Shown piece after piece: positions 31,235 to 44,100 of a stretch of DNA of 64,000 bases. Position numbers and translations under genes: made by a program. A model generated the notes under the pieces. The model ran no database searches, was not told the DNA's origin, and saw only the letters and a list, made by a program, of their open reading frames with translations. Source of the stretch: Styela clava (taxonomy: Eukaryota > Chordata > Ascidiacea > Stolidobranchia > Styelidae); NCBI RefSeq assembly GCF_964204865.1, contig NC_135250.1:32541395-32605394 (forward strand). Reading direction: 5' to 3'. Position 1 is the stretch's first letter; each line of letters opens with the position of its first letter.

Positions 31235-32628
31235 CCTTTTTCCAGTGGCGGCGCGTGGACATTTTGACAACCGGGGCAAGCTACTGCGGGACCAAGTCAC
31301 CCCCATCTACGGGGACAGGATGAGCGCTGTAAGTTCTCCCATCATTTTATGAGTATAAAAACCATTCCATCGGAAACAACCAATCGGCAAAAACGACAAT
31401 TTTTAACGATAAGAAAGTGTCTTTAAAACCGGTCCAAGTCAAGGGATTAATAAATATAGACATAGTTTATTTTGAAACCTCTTTCAGAAGGAAAGGCAAT
31501 ATTTACCCAGATAAATACAATGACATATTAACAGAAACTTCGGGAAAGCAGACAAAACCTAAAATAAGGTTTAAAACGTTACTATGAAGAAAGGAAAGGT
31601 AATGCAAAGATAAGGACATGCGTCGCTCACTCATAGATATATATGCTGCTAGACTTCTACTGCTTGAACATATATGCAACACGCCGCAGTTTCTTGGAAG
31701 CAAAATGCTCAATAACGCGCTGATTAAAGTCATGCATCCCAGAAATAACGTCTCTGTGAATGGATAAAACAGCCAAGGAATTTAATCTATCTTGCTTCAT
31801 TGTGTTTCTGAGATACGTTTTAATACGCTTCAGCGTGCTGAATGTTCGCTCTGCGTCGGCGGAAGAAAGAGGCGTCATCAAAATGATGTCCAGAAATTTT
31901 GCAGACGCCGCAAAGGTAGTTACTAGAGTGTTATTTATGAGGAACCCATAGAGCGCGCAAGTTGATGTGATGTTCAAAAAAGTTTGATTGGTGTATATAC
32001 ATCGCAATTCATTTTCCAATTTACCCACGTTTATCATGGGGTAAAAGTTGGAGACAGTAGCCAACAAATGGAGTGGAAATTGACGTGCAAATTTTGAAAA
32101 ATTTTTGGGGTTCATCAAAGAGAACGCGGCAAGGTGTTCAGTGCGCAGACGATCGCCTATTTGATTCACCAGAATGTCACAGCATTCCTTTGCAGACAAA
32201 ATCAAACGCTGCGTTATTTGCCCGCGGCGTAAAGAAGCACTCCATGTGTCGTCGTATTTTATTGTTTCCCGGATACGAGATAGAGCATCGCAGAAGTCTG
32301 AAATACACGACTGCATAGACGCTCCATCCATTAGCCTTGACTGCAATGCGCCGTATAATACATCCACGTGATAGAATATTGTGGAGAAAAAGGCGAGAAA
32401 AAATGAAAACTCACCATCTTCTAGCACAGTGATTCCCAAAGTGGGCGATATCGCCCCCCGGGGGGCGAAAAAGTCCAAGGGGGCGATTTCGCGAAACCTG
32501 TTTTATGTTCGGCGCACTTAATTCTGTACTCTGTGTGCATTCGCAGGCTTGAATCATGTGGGCGATTATCACACGCGAAAGGATTGCTGGACTCGTCTTC
32601 GCAGTAAGGTACGGTAGTTTGCGTATCC

Positions 32629-33895
32629 CAGTGGTCGGCAAAATACGGCCGGAGTAAAATAATCTGGCCCGGGACGATTCACTGAATGGACCTTTCCCCG
32701 ACCTTTGACCGTGGAAAATTCTTCCCATACTTTACCACTTTAATAAAATTTTCGGTGCTTATTTTAAGAATGGTTTCGCGAGTTGTTGCCTGTAAAATGG
32801 GGTATTTGTTTCAAACTATCATTCTAATACACACCATTCAACAATCTGTTTTTTAAAAGTACCGATAAAGAATTTAGCCTAGTCTATCACAGCTATTTCT
32901 ACACTAATTTGTGATTGCTGTATTTGAACTGAAACTCATAGGAAGACAAAGTAATCATTGACTTATTTGATTTAAATTTCCGAAAAACAACTAAAAACTA
33001 ACGAATATGATTCAAAAACGCGAAAATGAGGTAACGTTCACGACCCCGCCTGAAAATCTGTCTGAGTGAGCGTGTCTGAGAGCCTGAGCGGATGCGAAAG
33101 GGGGCATTGATACGTTTTTTGCATCTTGCTGATTGGCCAATGTCACGAAGTAAACAAGGAAGTCTATGCCCGGGGAAACATCCAAACGGCGGTTTTGACG
33201 ATGAAATTTTTTTATTTATAATCTACGCTCGAGGATTAAATTACATTTTTTTACGTAACAGAATTTATCGTGACACACGTTTGAACTAAATTTTATTATA
33301 TCCTAAAAATTCCATTGAACAGCTAGCTACTAGTTTAACGAGCCTACAATTTAATTATAATTAGACAAATGGAAACACGAAGAAAAGTTGATGCTGAGGC
33401 AGGGGTTCAATAGCGCAGTCAATATTCGAATATATTGCAAAGCAATAAGGAAATCAAATTCATATTCTATTCGAGAGATTCATCACTGCTTACTCTTTGT
33501 AAGAATGTATCTTCTTAAAGAAAATCTTTATCAAAATTTCACAAATCATGCGAAAATATTCACTTCGATGTTTGGAAGTACATATTTGTGCGAACAAATA
33601 TTTTCGAAAATGAACATTACAAAGAACAAGCAAAGAACTGGGATTAGTGATGCCCATTTAGAAAATGTTTCAATCTTGGCGTCGTAAAGCTATCCAGCGT
33701 GATGCAGCAACAAGACAGTGTCACATTAAATGTCATTGTAATATTTTTTTAATAAGACGACTGAGTCGAGTTCACGAATTGTCGCAGTTTTTGCGCGCTG
33801 TTCCGTTTTTGACTTTCAAAAAATATATGCGACCCGCAAAAGACTAGCAACCCTGAATTTTGTCCTGCGAGCGACATAAAATTTGCCGACCCCTG
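32629..33895 (+). mobile_element. hAT element C, innermost, inside the SINE
   Basis: The left end is CAGTGGTCGGCAAAATACGG and the right end reads, inverted, CAGGGGTCGGCAAATTTTAT: 12 of the first 13 bases agree. Candidate target-site duplications GCGTATCC (32621-32628) and CCGTTGCC (33898-33905) agree at only 5 of 8 bases. The SINE consensus has ACGTAACC there, so both may be mutated copies. It holds a deleted transposase remnant. Confidence 0.72.
33369..33687 (+). pseudogene. Internally deleted hAT transposase of element C
   Basis: A start METRRKVDAE at 33369 matches the first residues of GTF2IRD2/EPM2AIP1-type hAT proteins (K-R-K-V-D near the N-terminus). After a stop, a second frame gives the C-terminal hATC block FTSMFGSTYLCEQIFSKMN followed by NKQRTGISDAHLENV, ending at 33687. 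The zinc finger and catalytic core between them are gone. It cannot encode a working enzyme. Confidence 0.75.
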
Positions 33896-36534
33896 GGCCG
33901 TTGCCGATAGTCGGTCACGGCTTCTTCCACATCCGAGTCCATAAATCCAAAAACAAATGGCTGGTTTAATTATGGACCGGTGATCAGACTGGTGGCCGTA
34001 GTAGAATGAGGAATCGGGATGAATTTTACCGAAGGATTTTGGTGCAGGTCATCAGGCTGTACGAATGAATGAGATGTACGAAAATCATTATTATAAGTTT
34101 GGGAACATTAACTTTGTTTTCATTATTTTAATGTGAAATGGGGTGAATTTAGGAAGTGAATTGCTATAAGGCAGGAGTACACGGCGGTTTTTGAGGAGGT
34201 AGAACCCTGGATTCTTTCATTTCCGACCTATTATATGGTGAAAAAGAGATTTTCAGTCGTGTTACTATTGCTATCAAAACAACGAAATCGCCTTTCCACC
34301 AGTAAACGGGGTAATTTTAGATATAATAAAAAACTCGCTGAAGAACACCAAGCTCATCTATCTCATAAAACACTATAAACTATGATTTGTCTTCTTATTT
34401 GGTCTGTAATATATTCGTTTCTGACTTTACATTTTTTTGTATTGCCGGGGGGCGATGAAGTTGTATAAACTACTTTAGGGGGGCGATGGTCAAAAAAGTT
34501 TGGGAACCACTGTTCTAGCAGACGCTTTAGACCTGCCGCCTCCCTCACAGAGCGTTCGTCCCAAACCGGAGAGCTCTGAATGCCATTGAAACACTCAATG
34601 AGCTCAGACCTAATTTCGGACACGCCCTGCACCACGCGTGATTGGAAGTTTCAACGTGTTGGTGCACAAGCTGGGAGACGGCGGCTACATATCTGGCGAA
34701 TGAGGTCAGAGCGGACGAGAGGGGTATCAAGACACATATTTTTAATAACGAGGTTAAATTGGTGTGCATAACAAAGTAAAAAATGAGCATGAGGAAAATC
34801 TTCTTTTATATAAACTTGAGCACCATGTTTCGACCCACTCATGACTGCCGCGCCGTCATAAGTTTGAGCTATCAATTTTGACTTCGCGTTGTAAGGCTGT
34901 AACACTTCTTTCAGTACAGCCGATATCCCGCAAGCCGTGCGATCAACGATTGGTACAAAGCTGTGAAATCTCTCGGTAGGTTTACCATCTTTCACAAACC
35001 GAAAAATCACAGCCAGTTGGGAAACGCACGTGATGTCAGTTGTCTCGTCAGACTGAATCGAAAGGAACTGGCAATTCTCAATTTCCAGAGCCAAATGTTG
35101 TAAATAAATTTTATACATTGAGTCGAGCAAATCATTTTGGATATCCTTAGATGTCCCTTTCGAAACAGTTGCGGCATCAAGATGATCTCTCAATACTGTA
35201 TCTAGGGATGTGGTGTATTCCACCATATCCAAAAATACCCCTCTATTAGAAGAGCCAGCCCGTTCATCGTGCCCACGGAGGGACAGCTCGTGACAACCAA
35301 TGAACTTCAAAACATCTATCAATCGACCGAGAACATGGCGGTTTTTCTCGACGTTTTGGTTGTGCCGACGAATAGAAACCGCGCGTCCTTCATCCAACTG
35401 TGCTGCAATATTAACATTTCCGAATGTTCGGTATTTTACTGCATTGTCCAGATGCTCCATAGAAGATTGATGATCCCTGGCACGCTCGGAAAGATGTTTA
35501 AGATCTCTAAAACCAAATTTACACCAACGTGAGTCACGGGCGGTATCAAAAAGTAGGCAATAAAAACAAAAAAGTGCATTTTTGTCCTCGCTGTAACACA
35601 ACCATTCGTGTTTTTTATACCAAGCTTCTGCGCAGAATGTACGCCGACGCTTTCCTCCGTCATGGGATTGTTCCAGTGAACAATTTTTTGGTTGATAAGG
35701 CCCAAGACGTTGTACCTCTAATTTTTGTTCCAGCGGCAGCTGCGAAAACGGAGTGCGAAGTAGTGCATCAACCTTATTCATTATGAGGTCTAAGGCTAAA
35801 AAAATGCGAAGCCGGGAAGAAGTGAGGAGCTCAAAAGGAATGTGGAAAATCGAAAGCAAATGGACTAAAAGTCTCTAACTGATTCAAATAGCGAAACAAG
35901 CGACAAAAACGAAGGCGAGGAAACTATCAACTCTTCAAGCAACCAACGAACGAGAAGGAATGCGTGAATATGTCAACACGTTGTTGTAAGAAACGTCGGC
36001 ATTGTGTCGTCATAATTTCGGGGCTAGCCCCGATCGGCCCCGATGATTTAGTAAAAGAAACAGAAAACAAACGAGACAAACGCGGCGAGTGGAAGATAAA
36101 AGAGAGAATACGATATACAATGAGCAACCGGGGCAAAATCGGCGTCGCCCCGTCGACGTTCGGCGAAGGCTTTGCGAGCGAAAAATGAACCATGTCGGGA
36201 GAATATGGCTAGTGTAGACAGTCTGTGCAACCGATATTGAGGTATTTTTCGAATATTTTTTATTAAACTGAAAAAACAACCGGGGCATTGCCCCGGTTGG
36301 CCCTATTGACGCGCCGCCACTGCCTTTTTTCGATTTCTTTTTAACTCAACTTTCCAAAATATCATTAAAATCGACAACAACTGTCAAAGCAGGCACGAAC
36401 ACCATTCGTGCTATGCCTTGAAAGCAGCACACATCCGCTCGTTCTCGTCTCGTCAAGTATGTGCATTGGAGCGTGTTATCGAATACGATCTTCGGCCAAA
36501 AATGCCGGAGTTGCGCATCATGTTGTTTAATGTC

Positions 36535-36705
36535 ATTGGTGTGCCGCATCGTGCCAGGCGTTGGGATGTTCTTGCCACCGCGCTTTTGATTACCCTGCGT
36601 GGGTTCGAATCCTCTGTTGTCATAACGTCTATGCATCTGAAAATAAATAGGCGAACTGACAAACCAATCCCATTCCCGACATGTCCTAGTAAACGGATGA
36701 AATGC
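36535..36705 (+). repeat. tRNA-type SINE copy, + strand
   Basis: It has the head with GTGGGTTCGAATCCTC, a better B box than the copy at 26864-27220, then CCAATCCCATTCCCGACATG from the body. A block of roughly 100 bases in the middle is missing. Similarity to the copy at 26864-27220 sets the limits, which are approximate. Confidence 0.65.
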
Positions 36706-36814
36706 AGGCCGTATATATGCTTAAGTCGGTCCCCATTTACTTTGGCTTAATAAAGACCGGCATGAATACTTAAATATGATCGAATGATAGTGGGGGTGTG
36801 ATAACTTAGAATAG

Positions 36815-36935
36815 GATTTTCATATTTGTCCCATGTGAGAGGAAATTCGATAAGAAGACTCAATCATATGACGAACCATAGCCAGCGGTTTCGTTAACGC
36901 CACGGCGGCGCGAAGTCCAGCAACTATCTCGGAAA
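36815..36935 (-). repeat. tRNA-type SINE fragment, - strand
   Basis: It matches the 3' half of the family: ATAGGATTTTCATATTTGTC, then the ACGAACCATAG and GTCCAGCAACTATCTC phrases. The tRNA head is absent. Confidence 0.6.
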
Positions 36936-37700
36936 TAATTATTCATTTGATTGGCCCCCCTAATAAACATCATTTTGTACACGACTTGCCTCTAGCACAA
37001 AATTGTCGCAAGAGTTCTGGTAGGTTACATAGTAAACCATTAACATTCACCAATTCTTGGATTGACGATCATATACGGTTATGGTGCCTAAAATAAGCAC
37101 ATGCTCTAAGAAAAAAAAATTTCAATGTTGCCTCAGTGTTCAATGAAATAACTAGAGTTGGTCATGCGATACAAATCTCAATCTTGAAATACATTTTTGC
37201 TTCTTTTTCAAGTAGCGACTTGAAACTCCTCATAAATTTTTGTACGTATGAGAACTATTTACAGTGTAAAAGTGCCTTAATGTGGTTGAAAGCTGATCCA
37301 AAAATATAAAACTATCAGAGTGGAATTCCCTCCAAACTCTTTAGATCCGGAAAATAATTTGCCGCATCGTCCTAAGCGTTTTTGGTGATTCATATGCGTG
37401 TTTTTGTACTCTGATCTCATAAAATCGAGTTTAATAAAAAAGACCCTGGTAGAAGTGCTGCATAAGTGAAACCCAAAACTACAACAGCACCAACAGAAGC
37501 TTATAAGATTTGTTTCAGAAGTTTCTTATAGATACAAACATTGATTAAATATCTGTGACCCACTCTCTTCTGCGATAAAAATATAATTTTTGACCCATTC
37601 ATTGGAAAAGGTTCGCCATCCCTGACCTAGAGCCTAGCACTGATTCTCAATGAGGACTCCTAGAAACAAAGATCCAAAAACATTGTATCGACATGAACTG

Positions 37701-37706
37701 TTTATT
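37701..37706 (-). other. Candidate polyadenylation signal of the MYSM1-like gene
   Basis: This is the first clear AATAAA on the minus strand after the stop, which would give a 3'UTR of about 470 nt. Confidence 0.35.
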
Positions 37707-38179
37707 TCAATCGGTACTTAATAACAGTTTTAGTTTCAGTAGCCTTCGGCACTTCAGTGCTCACCCATAGCACAACACAAAAATCAGTTTCTTTGTGACA
37801 ATATAAACTGTTACAAAAAAGGCCGGACTTCCTCTGCAGTCTGCTGGAATTTACCCAGCTCCTATTCACCGATAAACTGTTAAAATCGACAAACAGACAC
37901 TACAAGAAATAAACTATTACATTTTTAATAAAATCACACTTTTGCAGATAAAAATATTGCTATATTACTTCATTTCGAAAAATAGTGCAACAATATCACA
38001 ATATATGCATGGCATCACCATTGCCAAGAGACTTCAAGTCAACCCTGTCAGGAAAACAGCAAGGCCTGTGCCCTAAGATTCCCAGGATATAAATCCGAAC
38101 TGTTTTCTTACGCTCAAATCGCATCTACACCTTAACGAAAAATCTTCAAATTAAACAATAATTTCAGAACCTCCTAAAT

Positions 38180-41100
38180 TCAAGTTATTTTTTCCAAACT
38201 TTTAGAATTTGCATCGAATAATAAAACTTTAAATTCATCTAAAATATTCTTCCAGGTAACTGATGACATATCCGATGCCGATTCGTTTTCTGAGGTCATA
38301 TTTGTGACATCATTATCGCATTGGCTAATAATGTCACAATGACTAATGACATCATAATCATCAAACGAATTCTCAGAAAATAACGAAAAATTCGAACTGA
38401 TAGCGTAGGAATCATTAGTCCCGTTATAAATTGAATTCAACTGTTCTGCATCACCGGCCATGAAAGGATCAGTTAAGGAAATAGATTTTGGCAAAGCGAC
38501 CAAACTATCATCATATTTGGTTTCGGCAATTTTGGTCCGCTGAGAAGTCTCATTGCTGTCACAATGTGTTATCACAAAGGATGAAAGAGATTTCATAATT
38601 TTTTCTAATTGCGTAATAGTTGATCCCTCGACTATCGGATCATGTAATTGCGCAATACGGCTCGATGGGTCTGCCGAAGCACTTTCAGTCAGTTCGGACA
38701 GAATATTGATCAGTAGACCTCTACTACCACCATTAGGAAGTGTGTCATCAACAGTAAATGGTATGCGAAATGGAGTTTCTGCAAGAAAAATATGATGAAA
38801 GACTTATTCTCAAATCGTATTGAAAAATATACCGTTCAAATACTCAAAGTGGACCTTGAAGTCTTGCCCGCCCCTTCCGATTATATTCATGATTGTTCGT
38901 GTTCGTATTCATTATTGATCGTGTATTTTTACTGCGATATGTACTTACATGTAGTGCAATATTCGAAAATAAATCAAAATCTATCCACTCATGCACAATA
39001 AGAGTCGTTGACATCAAAATGTCAGACAACCATTTAGCAGTGATATGCATTTATTCAGAACTAATAATTTACTCAGTGATTGATTATCTATGGCAGGGGT
39101 TCCCAAACCAGGGGTCGCGATTTCAAATTGGGTCAGAGTGATAAGTCGGTGGGTTCGCTGAGTTATGGTAGAGGGTGGATGTACAAAACATCTAAGATTT
39201 GACAAACCATGTTAAATTTAGCAGTTTGCACCATGGCTTATTGTAAAACAGGCCCATAGGCATCGCTATATGCTTATGCTATAGAAAATGTAGGTGCTTA
39301 TTGTGACATCACTGTTTGGTTTTAGCTTACTTTACTTAATACCATCACACGACCAATCTCAAAAGTCTAGTGAAAGAAGCCTCAGAAGTTCATTAGAAAT
39401 ATATATATATTGACCTGGGGTCGCACTGGACACTTGAAAGTTGTCTTTGGGGTCGTCCTGAAAAAAGCTTGGGAACCCCTGGCCTATGGAGTACTGAGTG
39501 GTCATTTGATTATCCTGAACCATATATATCCCATCTTCATACTAGTGGGACCTGCTAAGAGGGTGGTTGGGCTCAGGACACACTGATTGCCACTTCCAAG
39601 TGAGTGAATAGGAATCCAACTAGCTAATGAACCTGAGATAATAGTTCAACACAGCGAAGCAACTGACCTGGCATGTCGGTACCTCCTTTCTCAATATGCA
39701 CAATATTAACTTCAGATTTAACTTTATATCTGTGGTGGCTGGAGATAATCAAGCCAAGGAACACTGAGCCATGATTCGAGAACATCGTTTGTTGCTCAAA
39801 CTGGAAAAGCAAATGTTTACGTTAAAAACCATCTGATAAGTTCACATTTGTTATCCGAGCATATTGATTAAAATTTGCAAATCAGGGTTCAACATGAAAT
39901 TACAGTTGCCCCCACTAGAGCCAAGTAGGAAGTTGCAGAATAAAGGGTGTGTCAATCAGTAACGGGGTTAAAGTTAAAACAGATGAATAATGGAGTAAGA
40001 GTAACTGTAACCTTACTATAGGCCAACCCTATACAAAGCCCATTCTGCCAATAACTTGCAGACACATAAAATAATAATAGGTACATACATGCTGGAGATA
40101 TAAAATATTGGAGGGAACTATTTCAGATGGGCACGGAATCATTAACACTGAACCACAGATTCAAAGTCCATCGACATCGAAGAAATTCTATGAATATAAA
40201 AACTGCTGAGCACGACTTCATCAGCAAATCTGCTGTTAAGAGCAAGAGTTCAGGAGCTTTGTTGCATGGGTTCAAATTCCCTCCCTTATCCGTCATGAAC
40301 TTTGAATACTAATGCTACATAACAGACGTACATCCCATGGCTTGTGTCACGAGAAAAGAGGCAACAACTTGAGAAATTGCATGGGTACAAAAAGAGTTAT
40401 AAAGCCAATGACACTGTCCATGTCAGCACAAACATTTCACTGGTTTTATAACTGTTCGTAACCATAGACAGGACTGGTAACGGCATATTACTGGGTTGAC
40501 ATTCCATTGGATAAATATATAATTGCACCTATCCATAGCTATAACCAAACACAAATATTGCTGACTATTTCAACCCTTCATCCACACAGGATAATAAGGC
40601 CAAATTACAAACCTGTGTCTTGATGTCGGTCTCTGATGGATGGGAAGGAAACGTAGGGTGGGAGTGGTACCAACCAATCACTGTGAGACCTCTAGTGGTT
40701 ATGTGATCATTTGCAACAGCCTGCGAAACTGCAAAGCAACAATCAAAGAGTGAGAAAAATGGTATTCATGATGCGGGAACCTATGAAGGTATGCAAACAT
40801 ATTCCTAATGATTAATACAGCGAGGGAATTATTGGGTTGCACACCAAAACACGCCCTAGAATTTTAAAATTTTCAACGCTTTCACTATGTGAGGATTGCC
40901 GGCATTGCCCACTCCAGTGAGGTGATGGGCATGAATTTTCGACCCAAAATGTAGTTGAAGCCAGCACTCTCACCACATCACAATATCAAGAAATTGAGCC
41001 TTCATACTTAAATGATTTATCTATCCCAACAAACCAAACCTACCTGAGTTCATCTCACAATGCCTCGCAGAACTTGAACTTTTACATGGTTGAGCGCACA

Positions 41101-44100
41101 CAATATGAACTTTGATTCTTCCCTTATCGTCATTGGTGATATAGCCTCCAAGCAGCCCCATAACTTCATGTCTTGATAAATGCGAATGAGCATCCACAAC
41201 AATCAATGCCGATGCATGGACTGTGACATCATAAGGGCAATCCTAGCATAAGAATAAATACAAAGATTTATGGCGAGCAAACGTATGTCACCATATTTTG
41301 GGGTATGTTTTCATATTTATCTTGAGATGAGGAACGGCTTAATCATATTGCAGACCATGGCCTCTCACACGGCCAACAGTTCAATATGGTGAACTAGTCG
41401 TTTATTTCAGATGCAGGGACTTGATGGTAGAGGAAGCTGTAACCGACCAGCGTTACGAATGCATGGACAACACAAACATTGAACGAGTATTTTTTATACC
41501 GCAACCTTTCTTATTCATATAGCCAGGCATTGTTTCTAATTTACATCAGGGTTGAGTACATAGAATAAGTAGAGGAAGTTGAGTCATGCAATGCACAAGG
41601 AAATTAAGTCTAATTTTCATATGAGATTGTGGCAGCTTTGTCCTTCAAGCATGCGTAAAGGTTTATTGAGACAACTTGCCACTGTTGCAAAGTATGTATG
41701 GGCTCTTGGAGTTGAATTCTGTATATTATTTTCATCATATTATGGACCATAACTCACTACGCCAACTTATATGTCCTACAACATTATCGGACATCCAGAC
41801 AAGGTGTATCATGATTTAGTACAATGATAGACAGCTAAATCGGCTTGCAAATACCACACAGTAACCTTGCAACCAAACAAGGTTCGCTGTATGCTAGGCC
41901 AATGTCCCACGAACATTTCAGCCATAGCTATATTGATTTTAATGGGAATAGATGTCATAAAAAAGAACCACATGGGGCATAAGAACCTTCAGGTTAGATG
42001 AGAATATTTGTATATAATTGACATATTCCAACAGTGCTGGCTGTACAGACAATAACGCCATTTCGGTGAATTAATTGCTAGTAAGATATCTCCAGATGTG
42101 ATATTCATTTTTTTTGAGGAGAGCTGGGCCCCAACCAAGTAGTGGTTAGTATTATGTCACTCTTACATTAAGATCTTAATAATACCCAGAAGCCAGTCGA
42201 ATATCAATGAATGAATACTGGAGCAGCAAAGACTAGAGTAACAAGAAGAGATAACTTACGACTTCATATTCGTATTCTTTGCATTTTATCAATTTGAATT
42301 TGTTAACATTTGACTTGGGTTGCGGCTCTTCCTTGCTTTGTGGGATCACAATTTGATTGTTATTCGCATGATCGATCGTGTATCCACCAATCAGATTGTC
42401 TGTGGCAGGGATGATGGAGGCGGGCCTTTTGCGACTTCTCTAAAAAAAAAATTTTTATTGGCAAATAAGGGAAAGGTTCAAAAATTTGTCCAGTTTGATG
42501 GGAAGGCAAAAATACAGCTTAATCATATGGCAAGCCATGACATCTTGTCCTGTTAACCAGTTATTTATTTAGGATGTACAAACTTGAAGCTGTAAGCCGT
42601 AACCGTTGGTTGCTTGAACCACCCTATGACGAGGACAAGTCCAGCAATCCTAACAGACATAATTATTCAAACTTGCGAACCCATAGAGAGTCATCACCAG
42701 TGCAAAGGCAAGCATATTTCTGAAGCTTAGCATGATGCGGCATCATTTTCATAGGCAAGGTCAATCATTTCCACACATTATTCGATTTAATGGTCATATA
42801 TTTAACATATATTTTTAATTTTTAGAAAAATTAGAATATTTTAGAAAAAAGTCACAATATTTCCAAAAGATGATATACTTATGTACTTTCTGAATTTCCT
42901 AAATTCATCTCATTAAATATGCAGACTCTTCAGTGTGTTCTATGTAATCTAATTCGGAATAAAATTGATATACCATAATCCAAAAATATAAATATATTTT
43001 CAGAATGTATTTAGAATAGCATATTACTTGGTTTTGGCTTACATAATGAAAATATGCTCTGCTGAACTCAGATCCAATTTGAGAAAACCTAAACATAGCC
43101 ATATGAGATAATATCAATCGGTATAACTGCATTAGCACTATAGTTTGGTGGCCGTTTAATTTATTTGGTTATGCAAGATTGGGCATAGCTTATGGTTGGT
43201 GGATATGTATCCCCCGTTGTTTGTTATTATAGAAAACCCCTCGAATAAAAAATTACCACTCACTCCACTCATTCTTTGCTCTAAGGCCCGTTTGAGTTTG
43301 AAATCTGTATCCAGAGCTGTATGGTTGTTGATTGATTGAGGCCGATCTCTTGGCTTCTGTCTTTTCTTTTGCTTTTTCCACCAGACCAGGTCACTCCCAT
43401 AGTTTATTGCACCGACTGATTCAAGGTATCTGTGTGAACAAAATTGTTAGAAAAGTTGAAATTCTAAACATACTTCAAATTATCTGCCCTAAGCCAAGAA
43501 AATTCAGATCTGGGGTGGAATTGCTCCATGGAAGATAAACCCTGGCTTAAGTGGCAGACACATGGGTTATCAAGTCTGCATTGTTAAAAAGTTCAGCAAT
43601 CAAGAGAAATCAAAAATTCTGCCTGTTTTTGCCTCATTCGGATAAACTGTCAGTTGGTTTGAACGAGGTACATGATGCTTGTATTCAGGTCTGCATTGTA
43701 TGAACGGAAATCGGTTTACAAGATTATTTAGGGCAATTCAGGGCAATAAAAACAAATCAATTATTGAGTGAGCCAACGATGTTTGAACAGGAAAATAAAA
43801 AGAATTATGATCATTTATATTCCAGAAATTATAGCTGGTTTTTAATGTTGAACAAATTTGAAAGTGAATGAAGATTGCTCTGAACAAAGATCTAAACGAG
43901 CATGACTAAGCATTTTTACAGGGTCAGGATACGTCCCTAATTCATGTCTTACTTGAATGAAGAAGCCTAGACAGACCCAAGACCTACTATACCAATGTTG
44001 GTATTATTGTGGGTGACAAGTCAAAACTGAATTACAAACAAAAAATTAATTTTACATATGGCCTGTAGAATTAATGCAGTGGTAATGCTAGGATATAAAA

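Larger units (their letters stand above)
32525..34000 (+). repeat. tRNA-type SINE inside element B, split by element C
   Basis: Left part, about 32530-32628, matches the SINE from its B box (GCAGGCTTGAATCATG) through GGATTGCTGGACTCGTC. Right part, from 33904 on, resumes at the expected point with AGTCGGTCACGGCTTCTTCC and continues into the body to about 34000. The break coincides with the ends of element C, so C inserted into the SINE. Both outer limits are approximate. Confidence 0.75.
32427..34512. mobile_element. hAT element B, inserted in the transposase of A
   Basis: The ends are CAGTGATTCCCAAAGTGGGC on the left and GTTTGGGAACCACTG on the right, with GGGGGGCGAT phrases just inside both. 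Perfect 8-bp target-site duplications TTCTAGCA flank it (32419-32426 and 34513-34520). It has no transposase of its own; most of its interior is a SINE and element C. It is non-autonomous and younger than A. Confidence 0.92.
31657..35781 (-). pseudogene. hAT transposase of element A (TTF zinc finger, DUF4371, hATC), broken
   Basis: The N-terminal part (35781 to about 34651) has a TTF-type zinc finger around EWLCYSEDKNALFCFYC and then the RNase H-like DUF4371 region with SIQSDETTDITCVSQLAVIF and the CYAHQFNLVIKNM block. Two frameshifts follow between about 34720 and 34630. A segment with a GLKRLLE end reaches 34513, where element B interrupts it, and the frame resumes at 32426 in phase with DGEFSFFLAFFSTIF. 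It closes with the hATC dimerisation domain (LMTPLSSADAERTFSTLKRI) and a stop at 31657. Family role: cut-and-paste transposition in the nucleus. The frameshifts and the insertion make it inactive. The ATG at 35781 is preferred because it precedes the zinc finger directly; a longer frame begins at 35859. Confidence 0.88.
31243..36322 (-). mobile_element. hAT transposon A, outer element of a nest
   Basis: The left end begins CAGTGGCGGCGCGT and the right end is its complement, ACGCGCCGCCACTG with one extra base between the blocks; both continue into CAACCGGGGCA-type sequence. Flanks are CCTTTTTC (31235-31242) and CCTTTTTT (36323-36330), a 7/8 match to the 8-bp target-site duplication of hAT elements. 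It carries a minus-strand transposase split by element B. Without the insertions the element would be about 3 kb, a normal length for an autonomous hAT. Confidence 0.9.
36331..38179. other. Gap with SINE copies and a solo hAT end
   Basis: No gene was recognised. It holds two SINE fragments in opposite orientation (listed separately) and a hAT-type right end GGTTCGCCATCCCTG at 37610-37624 without a visible left end. The minus-strand sequence below 38180 is the likely MYSM1 3'UTR. Confidence 0.45.
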
